Below are positions 11,476 through 21,620 of a stretch of 64,000 nucleotides of DNA, piece after piece. Below the pieces are notes generated by a model, which saw only the letters and a program-made list of their open reading frames with translations, was not told the DNA's origin and did no database searches. Source of the DNA: Sinonovacula constricta (taxonomy: Eukaryota; Mollusca; Bivalvia; Cardiida; Solecurtidae); contig CM017556.1 of NCBI GenBank assembly GCA_007844125.1, positions 70,866,697 to 70,930,696 of the forward strand. Direction: 5' to 3'. A program made the translations under genes and the position numbers. Numbering within the stretch: the first letter of the stretch is position 1; the number at the start of each line of letters is the position of its first letter.

Positions 11476-14400
11476 CTATTTTTTCTTCGTGAAAGTCGCG
11501 GCAAAATCAAACACAGGTGGTTTTTCTTCGTTCACACAGTACTTACTGACGGTGGGTTTATTGTATTTGTCCTCGTCTTTTTGTTCAATCGAGAAAATCC
11601 GCGAACGCATATAGACGAAAGGTTTCGGCTTTTCCTTACTCTTTTCCTTCGTTTCTTCAACTGGCGGAGGCGGGGTCTCGGTTAGTGACTTTCTTCCGGG
11701 TTTCGGGGATTTACTCGGAGAAGAAGTGCGTTTGTCACCTTTCTTCTTCTTCGATCCGAAAAGTTTTTTCATGAACCCTTTCTTCTCTTGCGTGGGCTCA
11801 GTGTCAGTTTGTTCGGAAGAAGTGCTACCCGTGCGCATGCGCGGCTCTGCGGTGATATCAATAGCAGGAATAACTTCCATTGTCGTTTTCTTTTCCGGTC
11901 TCGCTGTCCGCATGTCCTTCTTGACAGTATGTCTCGGAGGGGTAGGTGAGACAGAAGGCTGGCGAGGGGGCGCCGTAATCTTCAGGGACGAAAAGTCAAG
12001 AGATGAGTCTAACGATGTGTTAGAAGTTTTGGGCTGTTCGGACACCGCTGACCGGAACGAGGAATTTGACATCTCCGACCCAGCCGAAGACGGACGGTTT
12101 TCTGATATAATAGGTAGCCCATTTCGCTGGTGTCGAACTTTTGGGACCGTGGAGTAAAAATCAGTTGAAGAAGTTGAATTTTCAGCCTTCGGCGATGGAA
12201 GTGTGGCGCTGTGATCTGGTTTCTGTCCGTTTGGTTTATTAGATTTTGGACTTACTTTCGGTGAGGGAGCCTTTCGTAATGCAGTCTGGTTGGGAACCGT
12301 TGCAATTCGGCCAGGGGCAGAGCTATTTCTCTTCGACGTGGCTGCCCTCTTTTGTGCTGGGGTTGTTGCCGGACTCTTGGCAGGTTGTGTGTTTAAAACT
12401 TTGGATTGTTCTTGTTTAACCTCATCCTTTTCAAGGGCATAACGTCCTTTCAGTGTTGTGAGTGGTTGTGCCTTCCGGCGGACTGGTTCTGTTTTACAGG
12501 GGTCCTTAGAAGGCTGTCCTTTGGTTATTGATTGAGACTTTGCTACTAACGACATGACGTTTTTCTTTCTTTCTTCTTCGGACACTTTATCGAGTTCTTG
12601 AAGCAGCTTATCACTGTTGATAACACCATCGCCAGGTTTGTTCCACGGTGCGCTGTCTGGCGGGGATTTAGAAGTGGGGCTGTTCAACCTCTCGGAGACC
12701 GTTTTAAGTTTGTTAATACAGGCGATCATTTTCTCGTCCATTAGCGTTGAATCGGTTTCAACTGAAACGTTTTTCCTTGTGAACTTTGGTAAAATGCGAT
12801 CTGTTGCCGAGGACTGGCCTAAACTTTCTTGTACTGTTCTCACAAAAGAGTCTGTGCTCGTTGCTTTATCTACCTTTTCGTACAACTGAGTGTTGGTAGC
12901 TTTTGAAAAATAATGATGTAACATTGTGCATGTTTCTTTTTCAAATGTCTGTTTATGGTCTGTGTTAACACCAACTGTGATCAAATTGTCTCTGCTTGGT
13001 CTCAAAAGGTCTGGACCCAAGTCTAACTCTGCAGCAACAAGCATAAGGTCAATATCTAAAGTGGCACTCGATACAATTGTTTGTGCGCTGGCGTCAGTCA
13101 TTGGTACATATATTTTCTCATAACCATAATCATCTTCAACAATGTCAAAAGCACAACCCGGAACGAGAATCATCTCATCACAGTCCATCTCACTCATAAA
13201 TCCAATATATGGAAGGTTTTCCGTCGACGTCGCTATATCATTACACTCTATAGCTTTAATGCCACCGGTTTCAATTCCCTCAAAGTCAAACGACGATGTA
13301 GCAACGAGTTTGTCACATTTTTTTATCGGCTCTGTTTGAGTATCACAATCAACACATACTTTGCACTCATTTAACAGTATTGGTGACGTTGAGGCATCAG
13401 TGAATGCTTTTCTCTCTCGGCATACATCACAGATTACTACATTTAGTTCTTGCTCAATATCATCTAACATATTGACTTCAGTTCCGCAGCCTGTGTCAAC
13501 GACTGCGCAGAAATCTGTCAATGTTTCAACTGTCTCTGTGATGACATCAATATACGTCTGGGCGTCGTGTTGGCCTACCTGTTCGGTTAGTGTCTCGCCA
13601 TCGCAGACTGTGATGGCAGTCTCTGTGGCGCCATCCTGCAGATGCACGACAGTTGTGTACGTGGCCTGGTCCATTGTCGTCACCGGGTTGGTGCATACAT
13701 TGGCCTCTCTGGTTGCCGGCCGGGCTGGACTAATACCAGTATTGATCAGCTGTGGTGTAAAAGTCTCTGTCCAGGAATCTTTCTGATATTTAATAACAGT
13801 GCTAGTCTCTTTGTCCGTCCTAATCACCGGATCTGTTTCCGTACTGCTATTAACACATTTCTTTTTATCGCGTTTTTCTTTCTTTTCCTTTACCTTTTTC
13901 TTATCCGACGTCTTTTCTTTCTTCTCTTTATCCTTGTCTTTATCTTTTGTTTTTGTTTTTCGTTCCTTTTCTTTAGTCCCGGAAGCACTACTAATTGCCA
14001 TATCTGTCGGCAATGGATCGGTGTTGGTTTCCACAGTTTTCATTTCAGGACATACGCCGACGGATTGGTCGGAAACACTCGGCATGATGGGATCTGTACT
14101 TATTTCAACACACTCAAACACGTCTGTACCAACGGATCTCTCCGTAGTTTGTAAGAGATCCGTCCATGTTACTTTACTCTCGTGTGTAATAGTAGGCATA
14201 CATGTACTATTGTCAATAGTAATTATCTGGGGAGTTGATGTGCGCTTGTTTCGTTGGCCCGTATAATCTGTCGCTATAATTTTGTGGGAAACACTCTTTT
14301 CTGTGGTCTGTGTATCCACTGTACGGATACATGGTTGCGTTATCGTAGCAGAATCTTTGACCCTCCGTTCTACTGTGTTTGTACGTACAGACTTCGTATC

Positions 14401-16218
14401 ACATACGACCTTGACATTTTCTGTTGTATTGACGCCTTTACTTCGGGTAACTGGTTTCGGTTTTTCAATTTCAAATTTAAAACCGAAATCTATCGGGTCT
14501 ATTCCTACAGTTCTTGTTGTAAGACTCTCAGCAACAGTAAAAAGTCCCAGTTGGCTTTTATTTACATTCAAATTTAATCGATCTTGTTTTGAATTATTTA
14601 ACGTTGACAGATCTTCATCTATACTTTCGTTTGATTGTGAAATATCTGTTTGAACTCGACGGCTTTTAATCAAATGCCTTCGTCGCCGCTGTGATCCTTG
14701 CCCGTTGTAGTTAGTTATATTTATGTCAAGGATGGTAGGTGGGGTGCCATCGATGACAGGTAATGATCCCGTGGAGCTAGAGTAGTCTTTCTTGAGTTCA
14801 GCACAACATTTGACACACACTGACGGTGAAAAGGGCTCATCCTCGCCAGCGAGGTTCAGTTTAGAATCAGACATAGAACACATCGTATTCACACTTACGT
14901 CAGCTTTAATAATATAATCATCTAAACCATTTTCAATGCTATCAGAAAGGTTACCTTTGGAGAAGTTAGTTGTCGGCAGTTCAAAGGTGATCGTCTCTGT
15001 TTTTACCGGAGACAATATCGGTTCTATATCAGTCTGTGTGTCCCGTGTCACACACTGACGTTTTGAGGCCGGGAATTCCTCTACCTGTTCAGACTTAAGT
15101 GACCGTTTTACACTTCCGCCGTCAAGGTCTGCTTCATTTGTTTCGTCATTCCCGTCCATTGAAATGTCACCAAGCTGCACATTACCGGGGATGAACTTGA
15201 TGCTGTGTGACAAATCGTCAGGGATGGTCGGCAGCGCAGGCTCTAAAAGAGTCGATAGTTTGTTTTGCAGTTCTTTCTTTAACAATAACATTTCTATTCC
15301 ACGGTCATTCATAATAATTTCCGCCAAGTCGCAAGTTGTTTTTAGGCCGTCCATGTTTTCTTGTAGCCACTCCTTGTTTTGGATAATGTTTTGCGCCTTT
15401 GTGCCAAATTCATCGTCCACTTTTGCCAGTAACTGCCGCTCTGTGGCTCGAACTTGTTGTATATAGCTGATGGCTAGGTCTCGGATATTTTCACGAGTCT
15501 CTTTTAACGAACCTTCGACTTTATTGATAGTTGATAATCGACTTTGCACTTCCACAAGTCTTTGTTTACAACAAATAAGCAGCTCGTCTAATCCAGATTT
15601 ATACTTTGTGAACCCGTCCGTAAAAGAACAAATCTCGTGGTCCCGATGTTCTTGAAATGTACAAACGACACAAACACATTCTTCACATGGTTCACAATAA
15701 TACCGTACTATTTCCTCGGGATGTTTCTTGCATTCAATGTCCTTTTCGCCTTCAATGTCAATCAAGCTATGATTTTGTGTAACTTTGGTGGTAACATGTA
15801 GATCGACACACGACTTACATAATAGTTTTGTACAGTCCAGACATTTGTGACTGGCCGCATGGCTGGCCCGCGATCGTCCATCTCCAGGACAGATTTCACA
15901 TGGCGGATTTTTGCCAATACGCTTCCGGTCAAGAGCATCTGTGAGACTGGACAACAGGAAGTTGTCTGGAAGTCGGCGGACACCACCTGTTGGGATCTCG
16001 GTCTTACTGCGGCACAGTGGACATGTGATGTTTCGGTTGTAGAGCAGAAACCTAGAACTGCGACCAGACGTATCAGAGTCCACATGTTTCTGTATACAGT
16101 CCGTGCAGAATGTGTGAAGACACGATAGAGTCTTTGGTTCTTTGTACGGCTCAAAACATATCTTGCAGTGCAAAAACTGATCAGTAATTTCTTTGACAAG
16201 TTTATTTCCTGTCGCCAT
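11476..16218 (-). CDS. Large TRIM-type RING E3 ubiquitin ligase, 1580 aa
   Basis: This is a single intronless frame from ATG at 16216-16218 (G at +4) to the stop at 11476-11478. A C3HC4 RING occupies residues 18-69 (C18, C21, C33, H35, C38, C41, C66, C69, ending CPLC). B-box1 follows at 107-150 (C107/C110, C126/C129, C134/C137, H141/H150). B-box2 is at 163-194 (C163, H166, C175, C178, C183, C186, H191, H194). A predicted coiled coil spans about 205-330. This is the tripartite TRIM order, so the protein should recruit E2-ubiquitin through the RING and oligomerise through the coiled coil. Most TRIMs are 400-900 residues. Here about 1,250 residues follow the coiled coil with no NHL, SPRY or filamin domain that I can see. 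That tail has many TQT-like motifs (about 394-1155), a Lys/Glu/Asp-rich tract (749-787), a Ser/Pro-rich basic part (about 1180-1440), a polybasic KKLFGSKKKK patch (1484-1493) and a four-Pro run (1516-1519). The substrate is unknown. It may be intronless because it derives from a retrocopy, or its introns may lie only in the 5'UTR. The frame and zinc ligands are intact. Confidence 0.93.
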   Translation of the reverse strand: MATGNKLVKEITDQFLHCKICFEPYKEPKTLSCLHTFCTDCIQKHVDSDTSGRSSRFLLYNRNITCPLCRSKTEIPTGGVRRLPDNFLLSSLTDALDRKRIGKNPPCEICPGDGRSRASHAASHKCLDCTKLLCKSCVDLHVTTKVTQNHSLIDIEGEKDIECKKHPEEIVRYYCEPCEECVCVVCTFQEHRDHEICSFTDGFTKYKSGLDELLICCKQRLVEVQSRLSTINKVEGSLKETRENIRDLAISYIQQVRATERQLLAKVDDEFGTKAQNIIQNKEWLQENMDGLKTTCDLAEIIMNDRGIEMLLLKKELQNKLSTLLEPALPTIPDDLSHSIKFIPGNVQLGDISMDGNDETNEADLDGGSVKRSLKSEQVEEFPASKRQCVTRDTQTDIEPILSPVKTETITFELPTTNFSKGNLSDSIENGLDDYIIKADVSVNTMCSMSDSKLNLAGEDEPFSPSVCVKCCAELKKDYSSSTGSLPVIDGTPPTILDINITNYNGQGSQRRRRHLIKSRRVQTDISQSNESIDEDLSTLNNSKQDRLNLNVNKSQLGLFTVAESLTTRTVGIDPIDFGFKFEIEKPKPVTRSKGVNTTENVKVVCDTKSVRTNTVERRVKDSATITQPCIRTVDTQTTEKSVSHKIIATDYTGQRNKRTSTPQIITIDNSTCMPTITHESKVTWTDLLQTTERSVGTDVFECVEISTDPIMPSVSDQSVGVCPEMKTVETNTDPLPTDMAISSASGTKEKERKTKTKDKDKDKEKKEKTSDKKKVKEKKEKRDKKKCVNSSTETDPVIRTDKETSTVIKYQKDSWTETFTPQLINTGISPARPATREANVCTNPVTTMDQATYTTVVHLQDGATETAITVCDGETLTEQVGQHDAQTYIDVITETVETLTDFCAVVDTGCGTEVNMLDDIEQELNVVICDVCRERKAFTDASTSPILLNECKVCVDCDTQTEPIKKCDKLVATSSFDFEGIETGGIKAIECNDIATSTENLPYIGFMSEMDCDEMILVPGCAFDIVEDDYGYEKIYVPMTDASAQTIVSSATLDIDLMLVAAELDLGPDLLRPSRDNLITVGVNTDHKQTFEKETCTMLHHYFSKATNTQLYEKVDKATSTDSFVRTVQESLGQSSATDRILPKFTRKNVSVETDSTLMDEKMIACINKLKTVSERLNSPTSKSPPDSAPWNKPGDGVINSDKLLQELDKVSEEERKKNVMSLVAKSQSITKGQPSKDPCKTEPVRRKAQPLTTLKGRYALEKDEVKQEQSKVLNTQPAKSPATTPAQKRAATSKRNSSAPGRIATVPNQTALRKAPSPKVSPKSNKPNGQKPDHSATLPSPKAENSTSSTDFYSTVPKVRHQRNGLPIISENRPSSAGSEMSNSSFRSAVSEQPKTSNTSLDSSLDFSSLKITAPPRQPSVSPTPPRHTVKKDMRTARPEKKTTMEVIPAIDITAEPRMRTGSTSSEQTDTEPTQEKKGFMKKLFGSKKKKGDKRTSSPSKSPKPGRKSLTETPPPPVEETKEKSKEKPKPFVYMRSRIFSIEQKDEDKYNKPTVSKYCVNEEKPPVFDFAATFTKKK

Positions 16219-16600
16219 GATTCACTGTCGCTTTTGTCAAATTATTTAGACCTTTCGTAACACAATATAATTTCAGCTAGCAGTGCTCATTTCATTTACT
16301 CTGTTGAGTAGCGAACGCGACATTAATCTTTTTCTCTAGTCTGTATGAGCATTCAGCGCAAGAGAGGCTTGCAAACATACTGTTACTCCGCGTAGTGAAC
16401 ATTATGAATACTAAAACGCCAGTAAATGAACACGTTTTCTAGGAGCGGCTTCCAGACACCTTGCTGTAGCTACCTGACTCAGTACTGCTACTGCCACTGC
16501 CGACCAATAATCACCGCACCGTTATGTAGAGACACACAGTCAACACCCTGATCTTAACAGATAAGCCATAACCTCTCTTCTATCTTGTCTTCTTCTATAG
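16219..16600 (-). promoter_or_regulatory. 5' flank/5'UTR region of the TRIM gene
   Basis: This is the proximal upstream sequence of the minus-strand TRIM frame. No clear TATA box is visible. On the minus strand the context before ATG is GTGAATC. An AG preceded by AGCACTGCT, about 60-70 nt before the start, could be a 5'UTR splice acceptor, so the transcription start may lie further upstream. Confidence 0.35.
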
Positions 16601-16608
16601 TGACGTCA
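16601..16608. promoter_or_regulatory. Perfect cAMP response element (TGACGTCA)
   Basis: This palindromic CRE lies about 383 bp upstream of the TRIM start codon, next to a GC-richer stretch (16610-16645). It is bound by CREB/ATF-family factors in animals. Its position suits a promoter or promoter-proximal element for the TRIM gene. A GC-box-like GGGGGAGGGCGGGC follows farther upstream of that gene, at about 16875-16888. Confidence 0.5.
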
Positions 16609-17048
16609 CATCTAGCGGTCGGTCCCAGCACGCGCTCAGCAGACGAAAATCTGAAAGATACCAAAAACAAAATCTAGGTTGATAGAAGCTTGATTCCAGA
16701 GCTAAAATATCCACGGGAATTGTTTTATAAAAAATGCCAAACACGATAAATTATTAGATAACCTGATGATTTATCTCTGACTTTTATGAGAGAAGATGTC
16801 TTCCTTCAATTTTATCTACGTTTCCACAGTTTAATAGATCTCGTGCTGTGGAGCCCACTCCAAAACCCTCGTTGGGGGAGGGCGGGCTGATGAAGATACC
16901 AGTATTATTGTAGAAACAGTCAGAAAATATGTTTGAAGGTAGACTTTAATGTCTGACCGGGGACTATTTTTATAACCTTACGCCTGTTTCGGACTGACGT
17001 GTCTTGGCGCTGCTTAAATACAATTCCCAGGTGGTAAAATGGTCTACA
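16609..17048. other. Upstream region of the TRIM gene, no gene seen
   Basis: Contains the GC-rich spot at about 16850-16890 noted with the CRE. Otherwise AT-rich and featureless. Confidence 0.4.
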
Positions 17049-17282
17049 TCATTTAATCTCATTTTGGACAGCCCATTTGAACCGGCATTCAGAAAGCTTG
17101 AATTCCACAATAGCCTGCATGGTTCTTGAATTAAGCAAATACATCAGAATCTTATAACAAGATGCCATTTCTGTGATGGGCTGGTTTATATCAGGGGACT
17201 GAGCCGTCCATCTGGGTAGAGGAATGCTAAATCCCCCAGCCTTCTGCAATTGACTGCCTGTAACCATTACAAAATTGTACAC
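17049..17282 (-). pseudogene. Possible Tc1/mariner transposase remnant
   Basis: A 77-codon minus-strand frame includes RWTAQSPDIN (residues 24-33). Tc1/mariner transposases carry a very similar W-P-A-Q-S-P-D-L-N-P-I-E block around their second catalytic Asp. Here it is followed by QPITE instead of PIE, and nothing else of a transposase is readable on either side. If the reading is right, this is a short decayed fragment. It could equally be a chance match in a small frame. Confidence 0.3.
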
Positions 17283-17550
17283 ACATTAAAACATAGGTAA
17301 TTACTGTAATAAGATCGATCTGTTGGTAGAGGTTTTGTTGCAAATAGTGTAAATCCTGATCAGACAGCTACAAAAAATCTAGCTAATCTCCATCTATACA
17401 TTTCACCAGAGCCTGACCAATTCGTGCTTAGCATGCAAAGTTTTGAACCACCATATGTCAGTTTGTTTGCGGTGCATCCTAGGTAAATAACAGGTTGGCA
17501 GCCCCCCACTTTAGTCGGATTTGTACCTTATGTTTTTCTGTCTCTAATTG

Positions 17551-17648
17551 CCGATTAGCCCAGAGTTACAAAACACGTGCTTCTTGGTGGGAAAACATCT
17601 GTCTAATTAACAAGACGCACGTGCTTTAAACTCTGATTTGGCATCTGA
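17551..17648. repeat. Imperfect foldback with CACGTG in both arms
   Basis: The left arm (about 17561-17585, from CAGAGTT through CACGTGC to TTCTTG) is mirrored by the right arm (about 17611-17635, CAAGACGCACGTGC through AAACTCTG). The match weakens outward to about 17551 and 17648. It may be the remnant of a small inverted-repeat element (MITE). The paired E-boxes come from the inverted structure itself. Confidence 0.55.
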
Positions 17649-17964
17649 TATGTATCAAAGAGATATTTTAATGATACGGACACTCTAAATGAGATAGCAT
17701 CTCTTCAGGACATGATATTTGGACAAGAATTTCATCTGATGAATATATGGTCCCTGCTCAAGCGCATCATATTTATAAACACGCGTACAGGTTTACCTTT
17801 TATCTGCTCAATTCGAATTTACATTGAGATAACAACTGTTTACATAAAAAAGTAATTTATTAGATTATTTTTTGGTTTGTACGTGTTTATTAAAAACAGT
17901 TAGTTTAGTTTAAACCTATTTATTTATAGTCAATTGGGAAACAAGTTCTTTTAACTTATATTAA

Positions 17965-18127
17965 TCACTCTCGACTGTAGAACCAGTACTCAGGTACTGA
18001 ATACCTGGAGCAATGTGCAGTAAATAGTCTTGCTCAAGGACTTACATCCCGTGGTCAGTTTCGGAGTTCGAACCCTGGACCCTCCGATCCGGAGTCCAAC
18101 GTCTTAACCACTAGACCACGAACGCTC
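17965..18127 (-). mobile_element. tRNA-derived SINE (Arg-CCG-like head)
   Basis: On the minus strand a pol III A box (TGGTCTAGTGG, 18108-18118) and B box (GGTTCGAACTC, 18064-18074) flank an anticodon-loop-like CTCCGGA, as in tRNA-Arg(CCG). The acceptor and T stems no longer pair properly, so this is not a working tRNA. About 100 bp of non-tRNA body follows (GGGATGTAAGTCCTTGAGC and onward), as expected for a SINE. No clear target-site duplication was found. Confidence 0.7.
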
Positions 18128-19249
18128 ACAGTGCATTTAAAGAAAAGAAACAGTTAAACAGTGTCTTTATCAAAGAGTAAATGTACGTTCATTGATTTCA
18201 TTTTTTTTTCAGCAGGAACTTAAAAATCTCAAGTACAACAATATCGAGTATTAAAACACATTAATGTCAAACATTTTTGTTATCTCTGGTACTGTTTTTC
18301 TGAATGCATGGGAAGAAGTTAAGTTAAGTATAAAATAAATGTAAAAAAATAAAAATGTATTAGGAAATGTATCATAAACTGCGATTTTTTGTACTGGTCT
18401 GGGAAGGACGTGAATAAGAAAGAAAAGTAATGATTTTATTCATTGTTACTTATTATTATATTATTATAAATTGTTGTTATACAATGCGTCTGTTCAAATA
18501 ATAATAAAAATAAAGTATCATTAGGCTAGCAAGCTAATTTTCCTACATTTTACTGATATTTTTTTTTTTTAAATATCGCAGCAAAGTTTCAATATTGAGT
18601 GCAAGTATACAAACTTTAAAATTGTAAAAGAATAACATATGAATACGAATATGAACAAATAATTTATGATAAATATTTATACAAAAATGCGATATGAATG
18701 AAGTATAAATGATGACATCAATATCTATAACTCCACCTGTATTCTTGATGTCATCAATTCTTTGTCCTACAATACCGTAGTAAATTAACGTGTTAGGAAG
18801 AAATTACTAAGAAATATTGAATATTATTGCTAAGGCATCGAATAGTTTTGACCGAAAACGCTGTAAATAGTGTTTTGCGTAGCGACAGAAAACGGAAAAA
18901 AAGTAAAAATAAACGCAGAAAATTCCTTAGAAGGGCAGAAAATAGTTTTTTGTTTGTTGTTCATTTTAATCTCAATATAATAAACAGAATTAAATTATGG
19001 TATTGCCAGAATATAAACCCTTTGTTTCAAGGTTCAAAAACTAATGCCATAAATGCAGCAAATATCTTAAGTATGTCTTTTTTAAGAAGATTATTGTTGA
19101 AGCTAAGCATACATGTGCGCTCGGAAAACTTCGAACATCACCCTGACGGTACATTAACAGTTCAACAGCAGAACCAGGTTAAGCGTTACTAGTTTGTAGT
19201 ACATGATGTTTCTTATCTTAAATATATCAATCAAAATGGTGAAACAACG

Positions 19250-19460
19250 CCACCTCGGAGCAGAAACATTGATGGCTGGTTGCGTATCAACATAGTTCAG
19301 TTTAAAATCTTGTTATTTTCCATTCAGGACTTCGACGTCAGGAATTGTAACAAATTCCGTTTGGAACTATTTTCGTTCGCGTTTATCGCTGTAAAGAGGC
19401 TGTGAACGCATTATAAATCTGATAGTTACGCTCGACTAGAAATTGTTGGCTTGGCTTATC
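19250..19460 (+). repeat. Mosaic marker 1, copy A
   Basis: It matches 29375-29570 in the same orientation, with common blocks such as TTGGAACTATTTTCG and TTATCGCTGTAAAGAG. Small insertions and deletions separate the copies. Divergence is spread evenly along the segment. Confidence 0.8.
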
Positions 19461-20394
19461 AGTATTCAAGACAACCCCACTTCAGTTGTACAGGTGTGTA
19501 ACTGACTTAACGGGGTTACTTCCTGTATGTGCCTATATCAGTCCCCAGTTTTATCAAACACCAAACGTTGCACACATCCTACCATAAACCTACTATAAAT
19601 GCAGCAACTATAATAGATACTTTTCAGATATGACTTTGTGTCTATGTAATTATTTAATGTTTTTTTGCACATAAAATTTGAGAAAATATAGAAATATTGT
19701 ATTGTATTTTAATCCATTATACGAACGCTGGGTAATAGATAAACAACCAAACCCTGAACAATAATGAATTTCAGCAATTTCAGTCTCTATAATATTACTC
19801 ATAGTTATCTGGTTATTTTCTGAGAATTTTGTGTGTATGTGTGTGATCTTACGATGACTTTTTTCACAATATCTTCACAATTTTCCGTATTGAGTACATT
19901 ATTGTAGATGGTATTTATCAAATTTAAAATAATATGCAACTCAGATAGACAGTAATACATGCATATAGACAACTGTTACAAGTCAATGTTAAAAATGTTC
20001 TACCCGTAGCCTTACACGCTTTATATTGTGATTCATTTAGATATTGCACTCATTTTGAATAAAAAGTTAAAAAACCGTTTTTTATGATTGTGTCACTTTT
20101 AAGAACTTAAGTGTGTGTTATGTTCTATATTTCAACAGGTGTGCTGTACATATCCATTATTTGAAGTCAACGTAACCATTATTACTTACCTCTCTCACCT
20201 TTGACCGAGACCGAACTAGCTTCTGATGGAAAGATGTTTTGTCGTCTGCAAAGTATATAGATACATAGTTATGAAACATGTAAGAAAAGATTCTGTTTGA
20301 GTGGACATGATAAAATGCTTAAAAGAATTTCATTTATTGACGTCTAAATATTATTACATGTAAAAGGTGTCGAAGACATCCCTAATTAGATTTA

Positions 20395-20660
20395 CACTAT
20401 CAGATGTCCAGCTGACTCATTGCGTGTCGGTGGTTCTATTGTGATATTCTAAGTCCAAGGTCTAATATAGGCCTCTTACTTCAATAAGTAACGCTGGAAG
20501 TCGTCATAATAACCATATTTTTGCCACAGCGTCCTCTCTATATATAATAAAAAACAGAAGATTTTGGAAAGCATCTGGAAAACAACAACAACAAATAATA
20601 GAAATGACACCCATGTTCAAATGGACGTGTAATCATATTTACACATGAACCAAAGAAGTA
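20395..20660 (+). repeat. Mosaic marker 2, copy A
   Basis: Related to 38940-39190, sharing the CAGATGTCC..CTGAC start, the GTGTC..TTGTTCTA-type block and the later GTGTAATCATA block. Spacing between the shared blocks is similar in both copies. Confidence 0.6.
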
Positions 20661-21133
20661 ACACTCACTATTTATTGAAGTATGATAGATACGGGCACTT
20701 ACTTTCTTTTGTACAACTAGGTAAGTATCATTTATATCCATTTGGTAATATTGTTTTTGAATAATATCATGTACAGCAGAAGATTCTATTTTCGTTCGGC
20801 AAGCAAACACCTGTACAACATGACGTATAGCGAAGCATTTCATCTCCTACCTAAACCGTGATATACTCGCGCTAAAGCGTTCCCTTCCCGTTTCTATTAA
20901 TAGTTTCATATGACTAAGTATTATTACAAGAAAAAAACACAGTTTCTGACTGATCATTGGAACCTGTTTTTTAGCCCCCACGACATCTTGATCGTGCAAG
21001 ACAGATGCTTACTGCTAAGAAAGAGTCTTCATTTTATATTAATGATACAAAACAATCGGTTATCTGGCGGTTCGATTAGATAGTGCAAGGTAATGTAAAA
21101 AAGACAACATACTTTTTCACTGTTGTACTGGCT

Positions 21134-21197
21134 GTGTTGTTTAATGGTTACAAGGTTATATATATATATATTAAATATTGTAACCATTAAACAACAC
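21134..21197. repeat. Perfect 20-bp inverted repeat around an AT loop
   Basis: Arms at 21134-21153 and 21178-21197 (GTGTTGTTTAATGGTTACAA and its exact complement) enclose 24 bp of TA-rich sequence. A perfect stem in otherwise diverged DNA suggests a recent event, a small MITE or a cruciform-forming site. No gene overlaps it. Confidence 0.85.
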
Positions 21198-21399
21198 GAA
21201 TAAAGACAGAAAGGCAGAAAACAACTAACTAAATCTATATAAAATGTATTTAAACAACGTCGTATAAATTCAATTATTCATTAAAAATGATATATTTAAT
21301 AATAAAAAAGGCAGCCAATTGTTTTGACTTTAAAATTTATTTTATCATCTACATCTGAATACTAGCACCCACGTTCTATGATTCAATAAATCATGCAGT

Positions 21400-21620
21400 A
21401 AGTGCATTACACATTGTATCGGTCTGATCAAGGTTCTGTTGATTCTGTTGAGAAGGACATACAAGCTACCGACAAGGCCATTTGAAACCAGGAACGGATT
21501 CTTCCTGGTAGCATATCTGGGCTGGTCACGTGACAATCTACATCACACTCTGTATTTTTTTTTCTCCCGGCAATCCCAGAAATAAAACAACATGTCGGAA
21601 ATAGTTGAATAGCTGTAACT
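21400..21620 (+). repeat. Mosaic marker 3, copy A
   Basis: Matches 30740-30920. The shared core is GAAACCAGGAACGGAT, followed by a CTGG..AGTA/GCAT block and a GTGAC..ACATCA block. Confidence 0.65.

Noticed and set aside
12617..16128. Many plus-strand frames of 60-170 codons
   Set aside because: Antisense shadows of the TRIM coding sequence.
18061..18127. Functional tRNA-Arg gene
   Set aside because: A and B boxes are good, but the acceptor and T stems do not pair and a SINE body follows.
18827..19192. 121-codon Lys/Arg-rich frame
   Set aside because: Starts with TTG, has AT-driven composition, and shows no splice or homology support.
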